DNA from: Rubripirellula sp.
GTDB lineage: Bacteria; Planctomycetota; Planctomycetia; Pirellulales; Pirellulaceae
NCBI GenBank assembly: GCA_016779185.1
Contig: JADHOA010000009.1
Coordinates: forward strand, 1 to 33,267
Direction: 5' to 3'
DNA: 33,267 nt
Shown here: positions 22,702-32,203 of the stretch, one piece after another
Numbering within the stretch: position 1 is the stretch's first letter
Layout of the letters: each line of letters starts with the position of its first letter
Program-made: the position numbers and the translations under genes
Notes under the pieces: generated by a model
Databases searched by the model: none
Told to the model about the DNA's origin: nothing
What the model saw: only the letters and a program-made list of their open reading frames with translations

Positions 22702-22720
22702 TCTTGATAATCCTTCAAGA
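22702..22720. repeat. Inverted repeat downstream of DUF1501 gene 2
   Basis: TCTTGA and TCAAGA arms with a 7-nt spacer lie 30 bp beyond the stop of DUF1501 gene 2. No T-run follows on the minus strand, so termination is possible but weakly supported. The rest of the 226-bp spacer (22525-22750) shows nothing I can assign. Confidence 0.3.
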
Positions 22721-22750
22721 TGAGTCAGTCGAGAGACGTGGTAGAACTGA

Positions 22751-24214
22751 TTAGGTAAGTATTTCGTTAACCACTCTGGCTGGTTCAACACCCGTCAGTT
22801 TTGCATTGAGTCCCTGGTACTTAACGGTAAAACGTTCATGGTCGATGCCAAGGGTATGCAGCACCGTCGCATTGAAGTCGTTGATATGAACGGGGTCTTC
22901 TACAATGTTGTAGGCGTAATCATCTGTGGTTCCATAATCGAACCCAGCTTTGAATCCTCCGCCGGCCACCCAAGTGCTAAAACATCGTCCGTGATGATCA
23001 CGTCCATGATTGTTCTCGGTAAGCTTGCCTTGGCTATAAATAGTTCGGCCAAACTCACCACCAAAGATTACGACGGTGTCTTCGAGCATGCCTCGTTGTT
23101 TTAAATCCTGAACCAATCCTGCTGCTGCTTGATCCACCGATTTACAATTCTTTTTGATTTCGTTGGGGAGATTGCCGTGCTGATCCCAACCACGGTGAAA
23201 CAGTTGAATAAATGGCACGCCGCGTTCAACGAGTCTCCTTGCAACGATGCAGTTTGCTGCAAAAGTGCCGGGTTTTTTGGAGTCTTCGCCGTAAAGATCG
23301 TATGTCTTTTCACTTTCGGTCGACATGTCCATCAGGTCCGGCACGGATGTCTGCATTCGGTAGGCCATCTCGTACTGCGAGATTCTGGCTTCGATTTCGG
23401 GGTCTCCCACCGCGTCAAAGTGTTTGGCGTTTAGCTTCGCCAGTCCATCGAGCATTTTGCGGCGAGTGTCGCGGTCAATACCATTCGGGTTGCGAAGGTA
23501 TAGGACAGGATCTTCACCGCTGCGAAACTGCACACCCTGATGCTTCGACGGCAGGAACCCAGATCCCCATAGGCGAGAAAATAGAGCTTGCCCGGGCTTC
23601 GCACCTACCGAGATCATTGTCACATAGGCTGGGAGATTCTCATTGGGGCTACCGAGTCCATAACTTAACCAAGATCCCATACTGGGACGTCCGAGTTGTT
23701 GGGTTCCGGTATTGATATAGGTGATTGCTGGATCATGATTGATCGCTTCCGTATTCATCGTACGAATAATTGTGATGTCGTCCACAATTTTGGTTGTGTA
23801 GGGTAGTAACTCTCCGTTTACCCAAGTGCCTCTTTCACCGTATTGATTGAATTCGAACATCGGAGCAACGCACGGAAAGGTGCTTTGACCACTGGACATG
23901 CCAGTAAGCCTTTGTCCGTTGCGAATCGAATCAGGAAGCTCGGTTCCATGCAGTTCTCGCATCGCCGGTTTGTAATCGAACATGTCAATGTGGCTGGGGC
24001 CACCCGCCATGAACAGGTAGATAACTCGTTTGGCTTTTGGCGCAAAGTGAGGTAGCTCAGGGAGTCCTGGGTAGGCGCGTTGGCCTCCGTCCATTGCTTT
24101 GGTTGACTCGGTATCCAAGAGTGTGGCTAAAGCGGCTGCACCAAGACAACCTCGCCCTCGGGAAAGCAGTTGGCGTCTTGTCAGCGTTCGGCTATAGGTT
24201 TCGACAGGATTCAT
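22751..24214 (-). CDS. DUF1501 protein, pair 2
   Basis: Second DUF1501 paralogue, 487 aa. The N-terminus is Tat-like ([11 protein letters not shown]13-R14) followed by [11 protein letters not shown]. Motifs: [16 protein letters not shown] (about 69-83), [10 protein letters not shown], and [20 protein letters not shown] near residue 400. It keeps both His-containing motifs of the family (GGPSH and GRDHxG). It starts 21 bp after the stop of PSD1 gene 2, so the two form a tight pair. The start is ATG 24214; there is no Shine-Dalgarno sequence. The family lies in the sulfatase/phosphatase-like superfamily by fold; the substrate is unknown. Confidence 0.94.
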   Translation of the reverse strand: MNPVETYSRTLTRRQLLSRGRGCLGAAALATLLDTESTKAMDGGQRAYPGLPELPHFAPKAKRVIYLFMAGGPSHIDMFDYKPAMRELHGTELPDSIRNGQRLTGMSSGQSTFPCVAPMFEFNQYGERGTWVNGELLPYTTKIVDDITIIRTMNTEAINHDPAITYINTGTQQLGRPSMGSWLSYGLGSPNENLPAYVTMISVGAKPGQALFSRLWGSGFLPSKHQGVQFRSGEDPVLYLRNPNGIDRDTRRKMLDGLAKLNAKHFDAVGDPEIEARISQYEMAYRMQTSVPDLMDMSTESEKTYDLYGEDSKKPGTFAANCIVARRLVERGVPFIQLFHRGWDQHGNLPNEIKKNCKSVDQAAAGLVQDLKQRGMLEDTVVIFGGEFGRTIYSQGKLTENNHGRDHHGRCFSTWVAGGGFKAGFDYGTTDDYAYNIVEDPVHINDFNATVLHTLGIDHERFTVKYQGLNAKLTGVEPARVVNEILT

Positions 24215-24235
24215 ATTGTTTGGGATGGTAAGCGT

Positions 24236-27200
24236 TTATTCGCGAGTCAATGTTTCGTCTAGGTTCAGAAGCGTGCTAGCGACCACAGTCCACGCCGCCT
24301 GCTCTGGGGGCGATATTGGTTCGTTCGGCTTGGATTCGCCGACACTGATTAATTGTTTTGCGGTCTCTTCATCGGCCGAATACTTTTCCCGTGCGTCGGT
24401 CAGTAGTGATTCCAAAATGTCGAGCTCTTGTTCCGAGGGGAGCCTCGCTGTAACACGACGAAAACCTTGTTGTAATCGCTCTATGTCAGACGCAGCACTG
24501 GTTAGAATCATCCGTTCACCGAATTTTCTAGCTGCTTCCACGAATTGCACGTCATTGAGGGTGACGAGTGCTTGCAGGGGAGTATTGGTTCGTGCTCGAC
24601 GAACCGTACACTTTTCACGAGTCGGAGCGTCAAAAATTTGCATCGCTGGAGGTGGTGCCGACCGTTTCCAGTAGGTGTAAAGGCTACGGCGATAGAGGTT
24701 TTCACCATGATCCTGAACGAATTTTGGGTTGCCGCCTAACCCTACTTCTGCCCACAATCCCGGCGGTTGGTAGGGTTTCACTCCTGGGCCTCCGTATTGA
24801 TCAATCAACAAACCACTGACCATCAAAGCCGAGTCGCGAATCGACTCGCCAGAAAGTCGGAACCGAGAGCCTCGCATGAGCGTGCGATTCTCAGGGTCTG
24901 CCGCGTAAAGCTCTGGTGTGCATGCGGACGACTGCTGGTAGGTCGACGACATCATGATCTCTTTGATCAGGTACTTGGTATCCCATCCGTTTTCGCGGAA
25001 GTCAGTAGCCAGCCAATCGAGCAGTTTTGGATGGGATGGGAATTCGCCTTGCGCTCCAAAGTCCTCAGGTGTCGATACAAGGCCGGTTCCAAATAGCATC
25101 TGCCAGTAGCGATTCACCGTTACGCGGGCAGTCAGAGGATTACTGTCCTGAAAAAGCCATTTAGCAAGTCCCAGTCGATTGCGAGGTAAATCGGAATCCA
25201 TAGGCGGAAGGATAGAAGGGGTTCCCGGTTCTACTTTGTGTTCCGTCGGTGAATCATAAGCTCCACGATTTAGGATGAATGTTTCTCTTGGGTTAGCCAT
25301 GTCACCCATTACCATGACCGAGGTCATTGGTTTCTTGAGTTCTTCGATTTCTTGATTGAGTGATGTTATCTTGGCTTCGAGCTTAGGATACTCTGCGTTT
25401 TGTTCACGCAAGAAATATCGCTTCAATGCTAGGCTTTGTTGCTCACTGCGTTGATCCTCTGCAATCTGCAGGAGGTCGCTAATCGGAGTGGTAGATGCGA
25501 GTTGTTTAACTTCATCGTGCGACAGAGTGCGACCGTAGACTTGTACTTCATCGATCTCGCCTTTGAATCGTGATCCCGGGTGACGACTGCCGATCAGGAA
25601 TGTCTTGTCCGTTCGGATCGTTTCAGTTAGGCCATCTTGCTCGATATCCCAATCCCATTGTTCACCGTTAACATAGATTTTAATACCAGACGCTTTGCTC
25701 GACCCATCATAAGTCATCATGACATGCTGCCACTGATCGGCGACGAGCTTCTTTTTTGTGTTGACCTTGACCGCGTTGCCAGGCCAATTGTGAATCAGGT
25801 GGACCGAGACCTGGGCAGTGCCGGTAAGAAGATCGTACCCGCGAAATTGATTCGCATTATCCATTTTTGCGATAACCGCACCTTGGCCAGAGCCTTTTTT
25901 GGGCTTGACCCATCCGCCGTACGAAAATGCATCCGTTCGCTCAAAGTCACCATGGTTTCCGACGTCGACGAAGTTTGTTCCATCAAAGTTGATCCCCCAA
26001 TCGACTCGTGACGTCACCCAGTCTGCTTTGCCTACGATTTTTCCTTTGGCGTCCGTTGGGATCGTCGCAGAGATTTGGTCGCCCTCACCTTCAATCAAAG
26101 GGACCCGCAAGATGCACTGCTCCAAGTAAGCTCGCAGTGCGTTATGTTCGCCTGTTTGCGAAGCGAGCCATTTTTTTAAATCTTCTTCACAGGTTTGTTC
26201 AATCTGTTCGATTGCAGAATTGGTTTCAGCAAGTAACTGCTGCTTGCTAGGGAGTTGAGCGTCTTTGACCGGATCTGAAATTTGTACCATCGGTGCAGCA
26301 TTGCCGTTTCGAGTTTGCATGCCGCCATCGCTACTCGCATTAAAGAACGCGTAGAATCGGTAATAGTCTTCTTGGGAGATCGGATCGTATTTGTGATCGT
26401 GACATTGCCCGCATTCCATGGTGAGTCCGAGCCAAACCGTGGAGGTTGTTTTGACGCGATCAACAACGTATTCCACTCGATACTCTTCGGCGATTGCACC
26501 GCCTTCATCCGTGGTGCCATTGTTCCGATTGAATCCGGCCAGAATTATCTGTTCATCCGATGCATTTTCGATCAGGTCACCTGCTAATTGGTTGATTGAA
26601 AATTGATCAAACGGCATATTGGCGTTGTAGGCATCGACAACTGCATCTCGCCACGCCCACATGTCTCTTGGGCCGTCTGCATGATAGACACTGGTGTCAC
26701 CGTATCTCGCAGCGTCAAGCCAATCCAATGTCATGCGTTGTCCAAAGCGAGGTGATTTGAGCAGGCGATCGATCACATTTTCAAATGCATTGCTTGATTC
26801 ATCTTGCAAGAACGCCTCAATCTCTTTGGGGGTCGGCGGTAAGCCGGTGAGGTCTAGCGTGGCGCGCCGAATCAGCGTTTCTTTCGAAGCCTGTGGGGCA
26901 AGAGTTTGCTTACCTGCTTGTGTGATTACTAATTCATCGATTGCATGTCTTGCCAAGGTTTTGGTGTTGTTATCTTTCGTTGGTGCGATGAAGGACCAGT
27001 GGTCTGTCCACTCTGCCCCTTCTTGCACCCAACGAATGAGCGTGTCGATCTCAGCCTGCGTGAGTGATTTTTTGGATTCCTCTGGCGGCATTTTTGTTTC
27101 GTCATGCGCCAAGATCCGTGCGATTAATTCACTTCCTTCAATATCACGGGGTTTGATTACCGCCTGTGCATCTTCTCGCAAATCTAAACGCAGGTCCGCT

Positions 27201-27361
27201 TCACGATGCTCCTTGTCCGGTCCGTGGCAATAAAAGCATTTGTCCGAAAGAATTGGCCGGATATCACTTCCAAATTGAATCGGCTCGTTAGCTGGTGCCG
27301 CGTTGCAGCATAGAAGCAGAACAAAGTGAATGAGAAGGGTTGAGTTTCGCAGGTAATGCAT
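24236..27361 (-). CDS. PSCyt1-DUF1549-LamG-DUF1553 (PSD1) protein, pair 2
   Basis: Second large PSD1 paralogue, 1041 aa from ATG 27361, where a signal peptide begins (MHYLRNSTLLIHFVLLLCCNAAPA-N). The frame extends to ATG 27433 with 24 more, basic and His-rich, residues. PSCyt1: CFYCHGPD (C42, C45, H46) and TKMPPEE. DUF1549: about 140-345 with [17 protein letters not shown] and a second motif CGQCHDHKYDP (C317, C320, H321). A LamG/concanavalin-like domain sits at about 446-621 (INFDGTNFVDVG, WQHVMMTYDG, IKIYVNGE, GEIDEVQVYGRTLS). A short coiled coil (about 655-680) leads into DUF1553 (about 700-1030) with NPLTARVTVNRYWQMLFG and PSHPKLLDWLA. The LamG domain is typical of carbohydrate binding. 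DUF1501 gene 2 follows after 21 bp. Confidence 0.93.
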   Translation of the reverse strand: MHYLRNSTLLIHFVLLLCCNAAPANEPIQFGSDIRPILSDKCFYCHGPDKEHREADLRLDLREDAQAVIKPRDIEGSELIARILAHDETKMPPEESKKSLTQAEIDTLIRWVQEGAEWTDHWSFIAPTKDNNTKTLARHAIDELVITQAGKQTLAPQASKETLIRRATLDLTGLPPTPKEIEAFLQDESSNAFENVIDRLLKSPRFGQRMTLDWLDAARYGDTSVYHADGPRDMWAWRDAVVDAYNANMPFDQFSINQLAGDLIENASDEQIILAGFNRNNGTTDEGGAIAEEYRVEYVVDRVKTTSTVWLGLTMECGQCHDHKYDPISQEDYYRFYAFFNASSDGGMQTRNGNAAPMVQISDPVKDAQLPSKQQLLAETNSAIEQIEQTCEEDLKKWLASQTGEHNALRAYLEQCILRVPLIEGEGDQISATIPTDAKGKIVGKADWVTSRVDWGINFDGTNFVDVGNHGDFERTDAFSYGGWVKPKKGSGQGAVIAKMDNANQFRGYDLLTGTAQVSVHLIHNWPGNAVKVNTKKKLVADQWQHVMMTYDGSSKASGIKIYVNGEQWDWDIEQDGLTETIRTDKTFLIGSRHPGSRFKGEIDEVQVYGRTLSHDEVKQLASTTPISDLLQIAEDQRSEQQSLALKRYFLREQNAEYPKLEAKITSLNQEIEELKKPMTSVMVMGDMANPRETFILNRGAYDSPTEHKVEPGTPSILPPMDSDLPRNRLGLAKWLFQDSNPLTARVTVNRYWQMLFGTGLVSTPEDFGAQGEFPSHPKLLDWLATDFRENGWDTKYLIKEIMMSSTYQQSSACTPELYAADPENRTLMRGSRFRLSGESIRDSALMVSGLLIDQYGGPGVKPYQPPGLWAEVGLGGNPKFVQDHGENLYRRSLYTYWKRSAPPPAMQIFDAPTREKCTVRRARTNTPLQALVTLNDVQFVEAARKFGERMILTSAASDIERLQQGFRRVTARLPSEQELDILESLLTDAREKYSADEETAKQLISVGESKPNEPISPPEQAAWTVVASTLLNLDETLTRE

Positions 27362-27489
27362 GGTGAATGGTTTGGATCGTCTTGGCGATCGACAGTGGTG
27401 TTGGCGTAAATGGATTTGCAAGTGTTCGGTCATCTTTTCTTGCGGTAGCCTCTGAAAAAGAATCGACGAACTCGAGCATCCGTTTCTTG

Positions 27490-28845
27490 TTAAGCAAAAA
27501 GTTCAGTGACGACTTTTGCATCTTCAGGGCCGGTTAAGCGGTGTGTTCGTCCACCGTGTTCAAAGGTAAGCGTTTGGTGGGATAGTCCGAGTGCATGCAA
27601 AATGGTTGCGTGAAGATCTCGGAAATGTACTTTTCCTTCGACCGCCTTTGCGCCCGTTTCGCTGGTTTTGCCGTGAACACATCCAGCCTTCATTCCTCCT
27701 CCGGCCAGCCAGAATGTAAATCCTTTTTCGTTATGTCCAGACTCATCCTTGCCATCGTCAGGCACAAGACCTGGTCGTCCAAATTCGCCACCCCATACGA
27801 TTAATGTTTCTTCCAGCAATCCTCGAGCTGCTAGATCTTCGAGCAACGCCGCAATCGGGGCATCAATGGTTTCGCAATTTGCCTCTAAGTCTCGTCGATG
27901 ATCTTTATGCTGGTCCCATCCTCCGTGATTCACTTCGACAAATCGCACACCGGACTCAATGAATCTCCGAGCGAGTAGGCATTGCCGACCAAAGTCGGTC
28001 GGTCTGCAGGTTCCGACTGAAAGCTTTTTACCGACACGATATCGTTCAAGCGTTGCTTGGGTTTCTCGATTGAGATCAAGTATTTCTTGAGCGGACCCTT
28101 GCATTCGAAAAGCGAGTTCCATTGATTCGATTGCACCCTCCAGCTGCGCATCTTGCTGACGAGTTTCAAAATGTTCGCGATTCATCGCCTGAATTAGGTC
28201 AAGCTGAGTTCGTTGTGCCGCGTAGGGAAGCTGGCCTCCTTGGATGTTACGAATGGTTGCATGTGACATGTTTTCCCCATTAGTGCCAATGGGTGTGCCT
28301 GTGAATCGAGTGGGCAGGAAAGCACTTGAGTAAACCGAGGGTTTGGCCGCATTAAGGCTGATGAAACCTGGGAGATTCTCGTTTTCACTGCCTAGTCCAT
28401 ATGAGACCCAGGATCCGATGCTCGGTCGCTTTCGCAGTCTTTCTCCCGTGTGCATCTGTAAAAAAGACTGTGCGTGGTTTCCGGTATCGGCGTACATTCC
28501 ATTGATGACGCATAGTCGGTCCGCATGCTTGGCGGTCTCAGGTAAGAGATCAGAGATCCACATTCCACTTTCACCGCGTTGCTGGAACGGATAAACCGAT
28601 CCGGGATGTGGCTTGTCTCCGGTTTGCGGCTTGTAGTCGAACGTATCCATTTGCGCCGGTCCGCCGCTCATGCACATGAAGATGACACGCTTGGCCCTGC
28701 CGCTTGGTGGTATTTGCGATTGAATCTCGCTGGAGGAAGCCAGTGCCTGGTTTTGGTTGAGCGCTTGGAATGCGAGAAGGCCAAAACCGCACGAGGCGTT
28801 TTGTAGCATGGATCGACGCGAAAAGTGCAGATCTGAGTTCATCAT
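27490..28845 (-). CDS. DUF1501 protein, pair 3 (divergent motif variant)
   Basis: Third DUF1501 paralogue, 451 aa, the shortest of the three. Tat-like start FSRRSMLQN (R10-R11), then [10 protein letters not shown]. The first motif reads [16 protein letters not shown], so Gln replaces the His of GGPSH seen in pairs 1 and 2. The later motif is [17 protein letters not shown], lacking the RDH of the others but keeping one His. Other family blocks are present: [21 protein letters not shown], and [10 protein letters not shown]. It probably belongs to a separate DUF1501 subgroup with different metal or substrate handling rather than being dead, since the frame is intact. The start is the first of two ATGs at 28845/28842. 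It begins 8 bp after the PSD1 gene 3 stop. PSD1 gene 2 follows after 128 bp. Confidence 0.93.
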   Translation of the reverse strand: MMNSDLHFSRRSMLQNASCGFGLLAFQALNQNQALASSSEIQSQIPPSGRAKRVIFMCMSGGPAQMDTFDYKPQTGDKPHPGSVYPFQQRGESGMWISDLLPETAKHADRLCVINGMYADTGNHAQSFLQMHTGERLRKRPSIGSWVSYGLGSENENLPGFISLNAAKPSVYSSAFLPTRFTGTPIGTNGENMSHATIRNIQGGQLPYAAQRTQLDLIQAMNREHFETRQQDAQLEGAIESMELAFRMQGSAQEILDLNRETQATLERYRVGKKLSVGTCRPTDFGRQCLLARRFIESGVRFVEVNHGGWDQHKDHRRDLEANCETIDAPIAALLEDLAARGLLEETLIVWGGEFGRPGLVPDDGKDESGHNEKGFTFWLAGGGMKAGCVHGKTSETGAKAVEGKVHFRDLHATILHALGLSHQTLTFEHGGRTHRLTGPEDAKVVTELFA

Positions 28846-28853
28846 TCGTCTCG

Positions 28854-31844
28854 TTAGTCCACGTATCGAAATTCATTGGTGCTGATTAGCGCCTGCGCGT
28901 ACCCGGCCCAAACTCTTTGTGATCGTCGATCAGGGTCCGTCACTTCTTGCTGAAGAGAGTTTTCAAGTGACGAAATGAACTGTACTCCCCGAACAACCTC
29001 ATCAGACGTTGGTGTTCGCGTTAAAATTTGTTGAAACATCGCGATGACGTTTGATTCTTGTTCATCTGGCCTAGGGATTTGTTTGGCAATCAATTGTGTT
29101 TGTTCTGCGATGAAGTCGCTGTTCATTAGGAACAACGATTGAGTCGGCATCGTGGTGGTTTCTCGTTGACCGACAACGTTGACACCATCAGGAAGATCAA
29201 ACGCGATCAAGTCGCTTGGCGGGGCATGTCGTAACATGCACAGGAAGATACTTCGCCGCATTGTTTTTTGATGCAAGTTGGTCGATTCCCCAGGCGGCCA
29301 GTTGATCAGCATATCGACTGAATCAACATCTGAGCCGTCTCGGGTCGTCAGATCTAGGTTGCCTGTAGCCGCGAGAACCGAATCTCGGAGTGACTCGGCA
29401 TCCAGTCGCCTTCGCAAATGATGCGTGTACCATTGGTTAGCTGTGTCTCTGAGGCTTGGCTCAAGTTCACCCGTGGTCGGGCTTGATTTGCTTGAGAGTT
29501 GATAGGTGCGAGAGAGAACGATTGTTTGAATCAGATGTTTTAAGGACCAGTCACTTGCGATCAGTTCAGTCGCAAGGTGGTCGAGCAGTTCAGGGTGCGT
29601 GGGTTTGGCCCCATAAACGCCAAAATCGTTTGGCGTACTGACAATTGCTTGGCCAAAAAGGTTTAACCAGACTCGATTGACAAGCACCCTGGCGGTTTGG
29701 GGGTGGTTAGGTGAGGTGATCCACTGTGCCAGTTCTAAACGACCACTGTGAGTCTCGGGGATCACCGGAGGTTTCGTTTCTTCGAATTGGTTTTGTTGGT
29801 ATGCAGATAAGAAACCACGAGGAACGATCTCCCCAAGCTTGTTGCTTTCACCATTGATATGAATCTTGCAATCTGTCAGCGATTTTTTGTCTCTGACTCC
29901 CATTGCAACACCGAACGAGTGAATGGGTTCTGGTCCGCGTGGTTGGCCGGATATCTCGTGTAGGCCGAGCGACTCGGTTTCTGATAAGGCACGTTCAAAG
30001 ATTGCAAGGTGTCCGAGGTTACCCTCGAGCGGTGCGAATTGATCACTTCGCATCGACACCGAGATGTCAGTGCTTTTGCCAAAAGTGACTGGTAGCTGAC
30101 CGTTAATTTCGAGTTGACCGTTCAGGTAGACTCGAACTTGTTCACCCTGACGAGTGAATGTGATGTGATTCCATGAGTCCTTGGGGATCACCGTGGTTCC
30201 CGCCAGTGTTCGCTTGGAATCGTTCCCATTGAAGACGAAAAGTTTACCCGTGCGATCGGATTCATGTTTTCCGCCAATTCCGAGATGATCGCCGGGTAAT
30301 GCTTTTTCTCCCCATGCGGCCCGAGAAAAAAGGTAGGCGGTGATGGGTCTCGCGTCATTGTTGAGTTGGTTGCGAAACCAAAATGAGATGGAATAGTCTT
30401 TGGTTCCTGGTGATAGTTGTTTTTTGAATGATGCTTTCTCCACCTTCGCAAAACTCACTTCATCGAAACCGGAGGCATCGTTTACTTCGAGGTTCACGGG
30501 CTCGGTGTTTAGTTTTGAATAACTTAGTGGTATCAGCTTTTGGATTTCTTTCGCAAATCGTTCGGGTAGTTCAGGAGGTTGTGAACGATCAATGTTGACG
30601 TGGTTCGGATTGGGTAGTTTTGAGGTGAGTTGATGCAACTCGGTGGGTGGGGCGGTCAGGTTTTCGTTTCCTGCTGCGCCGTAAAGCGTCTCCGTGTTGG
30701 TAAAGATTCCAGCAAGGGCATAATAATCTCGTGTGGAGATCGGATCATGTTTATGGTCGTGGCATCGAGCGCAGGCTACACTTAATCCGGTTAATCCAGT
30801 GCTGATCACGTTGATTTGATCGTCAACGATATCCATCGAAAAATTGTTGTTCATTGCGGATGCAGGCTTTGATCCGATCGCGAGGAAACCTGTTGCGGTA
30901 AGCAAGCGATTTCGTTCGTCTGCTGTTTCATGAGGAAGCAGGTCGCCCGCGATCTGTTCGGTAATGAAACGATCCAAAGGCGTGTCGCGATTGAATGAAT
31001 CAATCACATAGTTGCGATACCGCCAAGCATGTGGAAAGCTTGCATTGCGACCTAAGCCATCGTCACCATTGGATTCTCCGTATCTCGCAAGATCCAACCA
31101 GTGTCGACCCCACCGGATTCCAAATTGCGGGCTAGCGAGTTGTTGGCCGACGACTTCTTGGATGGCTTGGTCAGGATTAGTTCGGTAGGCCTCTTCAAAA
31201 GATCGAATTTGCGCAAACGTAGGTGGTAGCCCCGTTAGGTCATAATGCAGACGGCGAAGTAATGCCCTTGGCCTTGCATCGGTTGTTGGAGAGAGACCTG
31301 CCTTCTCCATTGCGTGAAGTGTAAAGTGATCGATTGAGTTTTTTGGCCATTGCCGGTCATTTGTCTTTGGGATAGCTGGCTGTGTAATGGGCTGAAACGA
31401 CCAGTGTTCGGATGTAACGCTGGCTGTGATGTCCTGATTGGCCGAGTTGGGGTCTTTGCTTTGAGTCTCAGTTCGCGGATCGAAAGCACCATCTTGAATC
31501 CAGCGAGTGAAGTCATGAATCACTGTCGGCGGAAGCTGCTGGTCAGGTGGCATCTCCATGCCGTCATAGCTGATTGCCTGAAGTATCAGGCTGCTTTCTG
31601 GATCGCCGGGAACCAAAGCTTGACCCGATTCACCCCCTTTTAAAATTGCGTCGCGAGTGTCAAGTCGAAGTTTGCCGCCAATCGAGTCTGCTTTGTCTGA
31701 GTGGCAAGAGTAGCAATGTTCGACAAGGACGGGTCGGATTTTGGTTTCGAAGAAAACTGCCTGTTCATTCGCCATCAGTTCAACCTGCTGCGGCAGGATG
31801 ATTGTCAGCGAAGTCAAAACGAAAAAGCGGGAGAAGCGAAACAC
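28854..31844 (-). CDS. PSCyt1-DUF1549-LamG-DUF1553 (PSD1) protein, pair 3
   Basis: Third PSD1 paralogue and first gene of the 19 kb minus-strand run, 996 aa from GTG 31844. That start gives a plausible signal peptide ([17 protein letters not shown], cleavage near MA-N); the frame stays open to GTG 31955 with 37 residues of non-coding appearance. PSCyt1: CYSCHSDK (C44, C47, H48), LRLDTRD, MEMPPDQ. DUF1549: about 165-380 with [28 protein letters not shown] and a second motif [11 protein letters not shown] (C358, C361, H362). The LamG-like module is at about 468-633 ([41 protein letters not shown]). DUF1553 fills about 690-996 with [18 protein letters not shown] and [14 protein letters not shown]1501 gene 3 follows after 8 bp. 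Confidence 0.92.
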   Translation of the reverse strand: MFRFSRFFVLTSLTIILPQQVELMANEQAVFFETKIRPVLVEHCYSCHSDKADSIGGKLRLDTRDAILKGGESGQALVPGDPESSLILQAISYDGMEMPPDQQLPPTVIHDFTRWIQDGAFDPRTETQSKDPNSANQDITASVTSEHWSFQPITQPAIPKTNDRQWPKNSIDHFTLHAMEKAGLSPTTDARPRALLRRLHYDLTGLPPTFAQIRSFEEAYRTNPDQAIQEVVGQQLASPQFGIRWGRHWLDLARYGESNGDDGLGRNASFPHAWRYRNYVIDSFNRDTPLDRFITEQIAGDLLPHETADERNRLLTATGFLAIGSKPASAMNNNFSMDIVDDQINVISTGLTGLSVACARCHDHKHDPISTRDYYALAGIFTNTETLYGAAGNENLTAPPTELHQLTSKLPNPNHVNIDRSQPPELPERFAKEIQKLIPLSYSKLNTEPVNLEVNDASGFDEVSFAKVEKASFKKQLSPGTKDYSISFWFRNQLNNDARPITAYLFSRAAWGEKALPGDHLGIGGKHESDRTGKLFVFNGNDSKRTLAGTTVIPKDSWNHITFTRQGEQVRVYLNGQLEINGQLPVTFGKSTDISVSMRSDQFAPLEGNLGHLAIFERALSETESLGLHEISGQPRGPEPIHSFGVAMGVRDKKSLTDCKIHINGESNKLGEIVPRGFLSAYQQNQFEETKPPVIPETHSGRLELAQWITSPNHPQTARVLVNRVWLNLFGQAIVSTPNDFGVYGAKPTHPELLDHLATELIASDWSLKHLIQTIVLSRTYQLSSKSSPTTGELEPSLRDTANQWYTHHLRRRLDAESLRDSVLAATGNLDLTTRDGSDVDSVDMLINWPPGESTNLHQKTMRRSIFLCMLRHAPPSDLIAFDLPDGVNVVGQRETTTMPTQSLFLMNSDFIAEQTQLIAKQIPRPDEQESNVIAMFQQILTRTPTSDEVVRGVQFISSLENSLQQEVTDPDRRSQRVWAGYAQALISTNEFRYVD

Positions 31845-32203
31845 GGTGAGACTGAGGCGGGAGGTGCGAGGCGGGCTTTGCGCTTTCTGCGCGAGACACC
31901 TAATTGTCGTACAATCCACCTGCCGCTGCAACGAAGAAGTATTGGCCAATGTCACTGACGGGGCGAGCTGATAGGGTTAAGGTGATTATTCCAGTCCTTA
32001 GCCGCGAGATAGACCGGTTTTTCCAGGTGTTTGTGGCTTTTGAGCGGGGCCTGGCCGAGACGAACACCCACAGGCATCTCAACGAGTTTCATCTCGAATT
32101 TCGAAAATGCATGATCTGCAAAGTGACACAGTAGCTGAATAGACTTTGGGTGTTCAATGATTTGATGACGATCCAATTTTAAAAAGACAGGCAAAGAGAC
32201 GTG
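31845..32203. other. Divergent intergenic region
   Basis: About 360 bp upstream of both PSD1 gene 3 (minus) and the alpha/beta hydrolase (plus). It must contain promoters for both, but no box is clear. A His-rich minus-strand frame at 31952-32305 overlaps the hydrolase signal peptide region and shows no known domain. Nothing else stands out. Confidence 0.5.

Noticed and set aside
23129-23715. Long plus-strand frames opposite DUF1501 gene 2
   Set aside because: Shadow frames of a strongly supported gene, with Arg/Cys-rich translations and no family signature.
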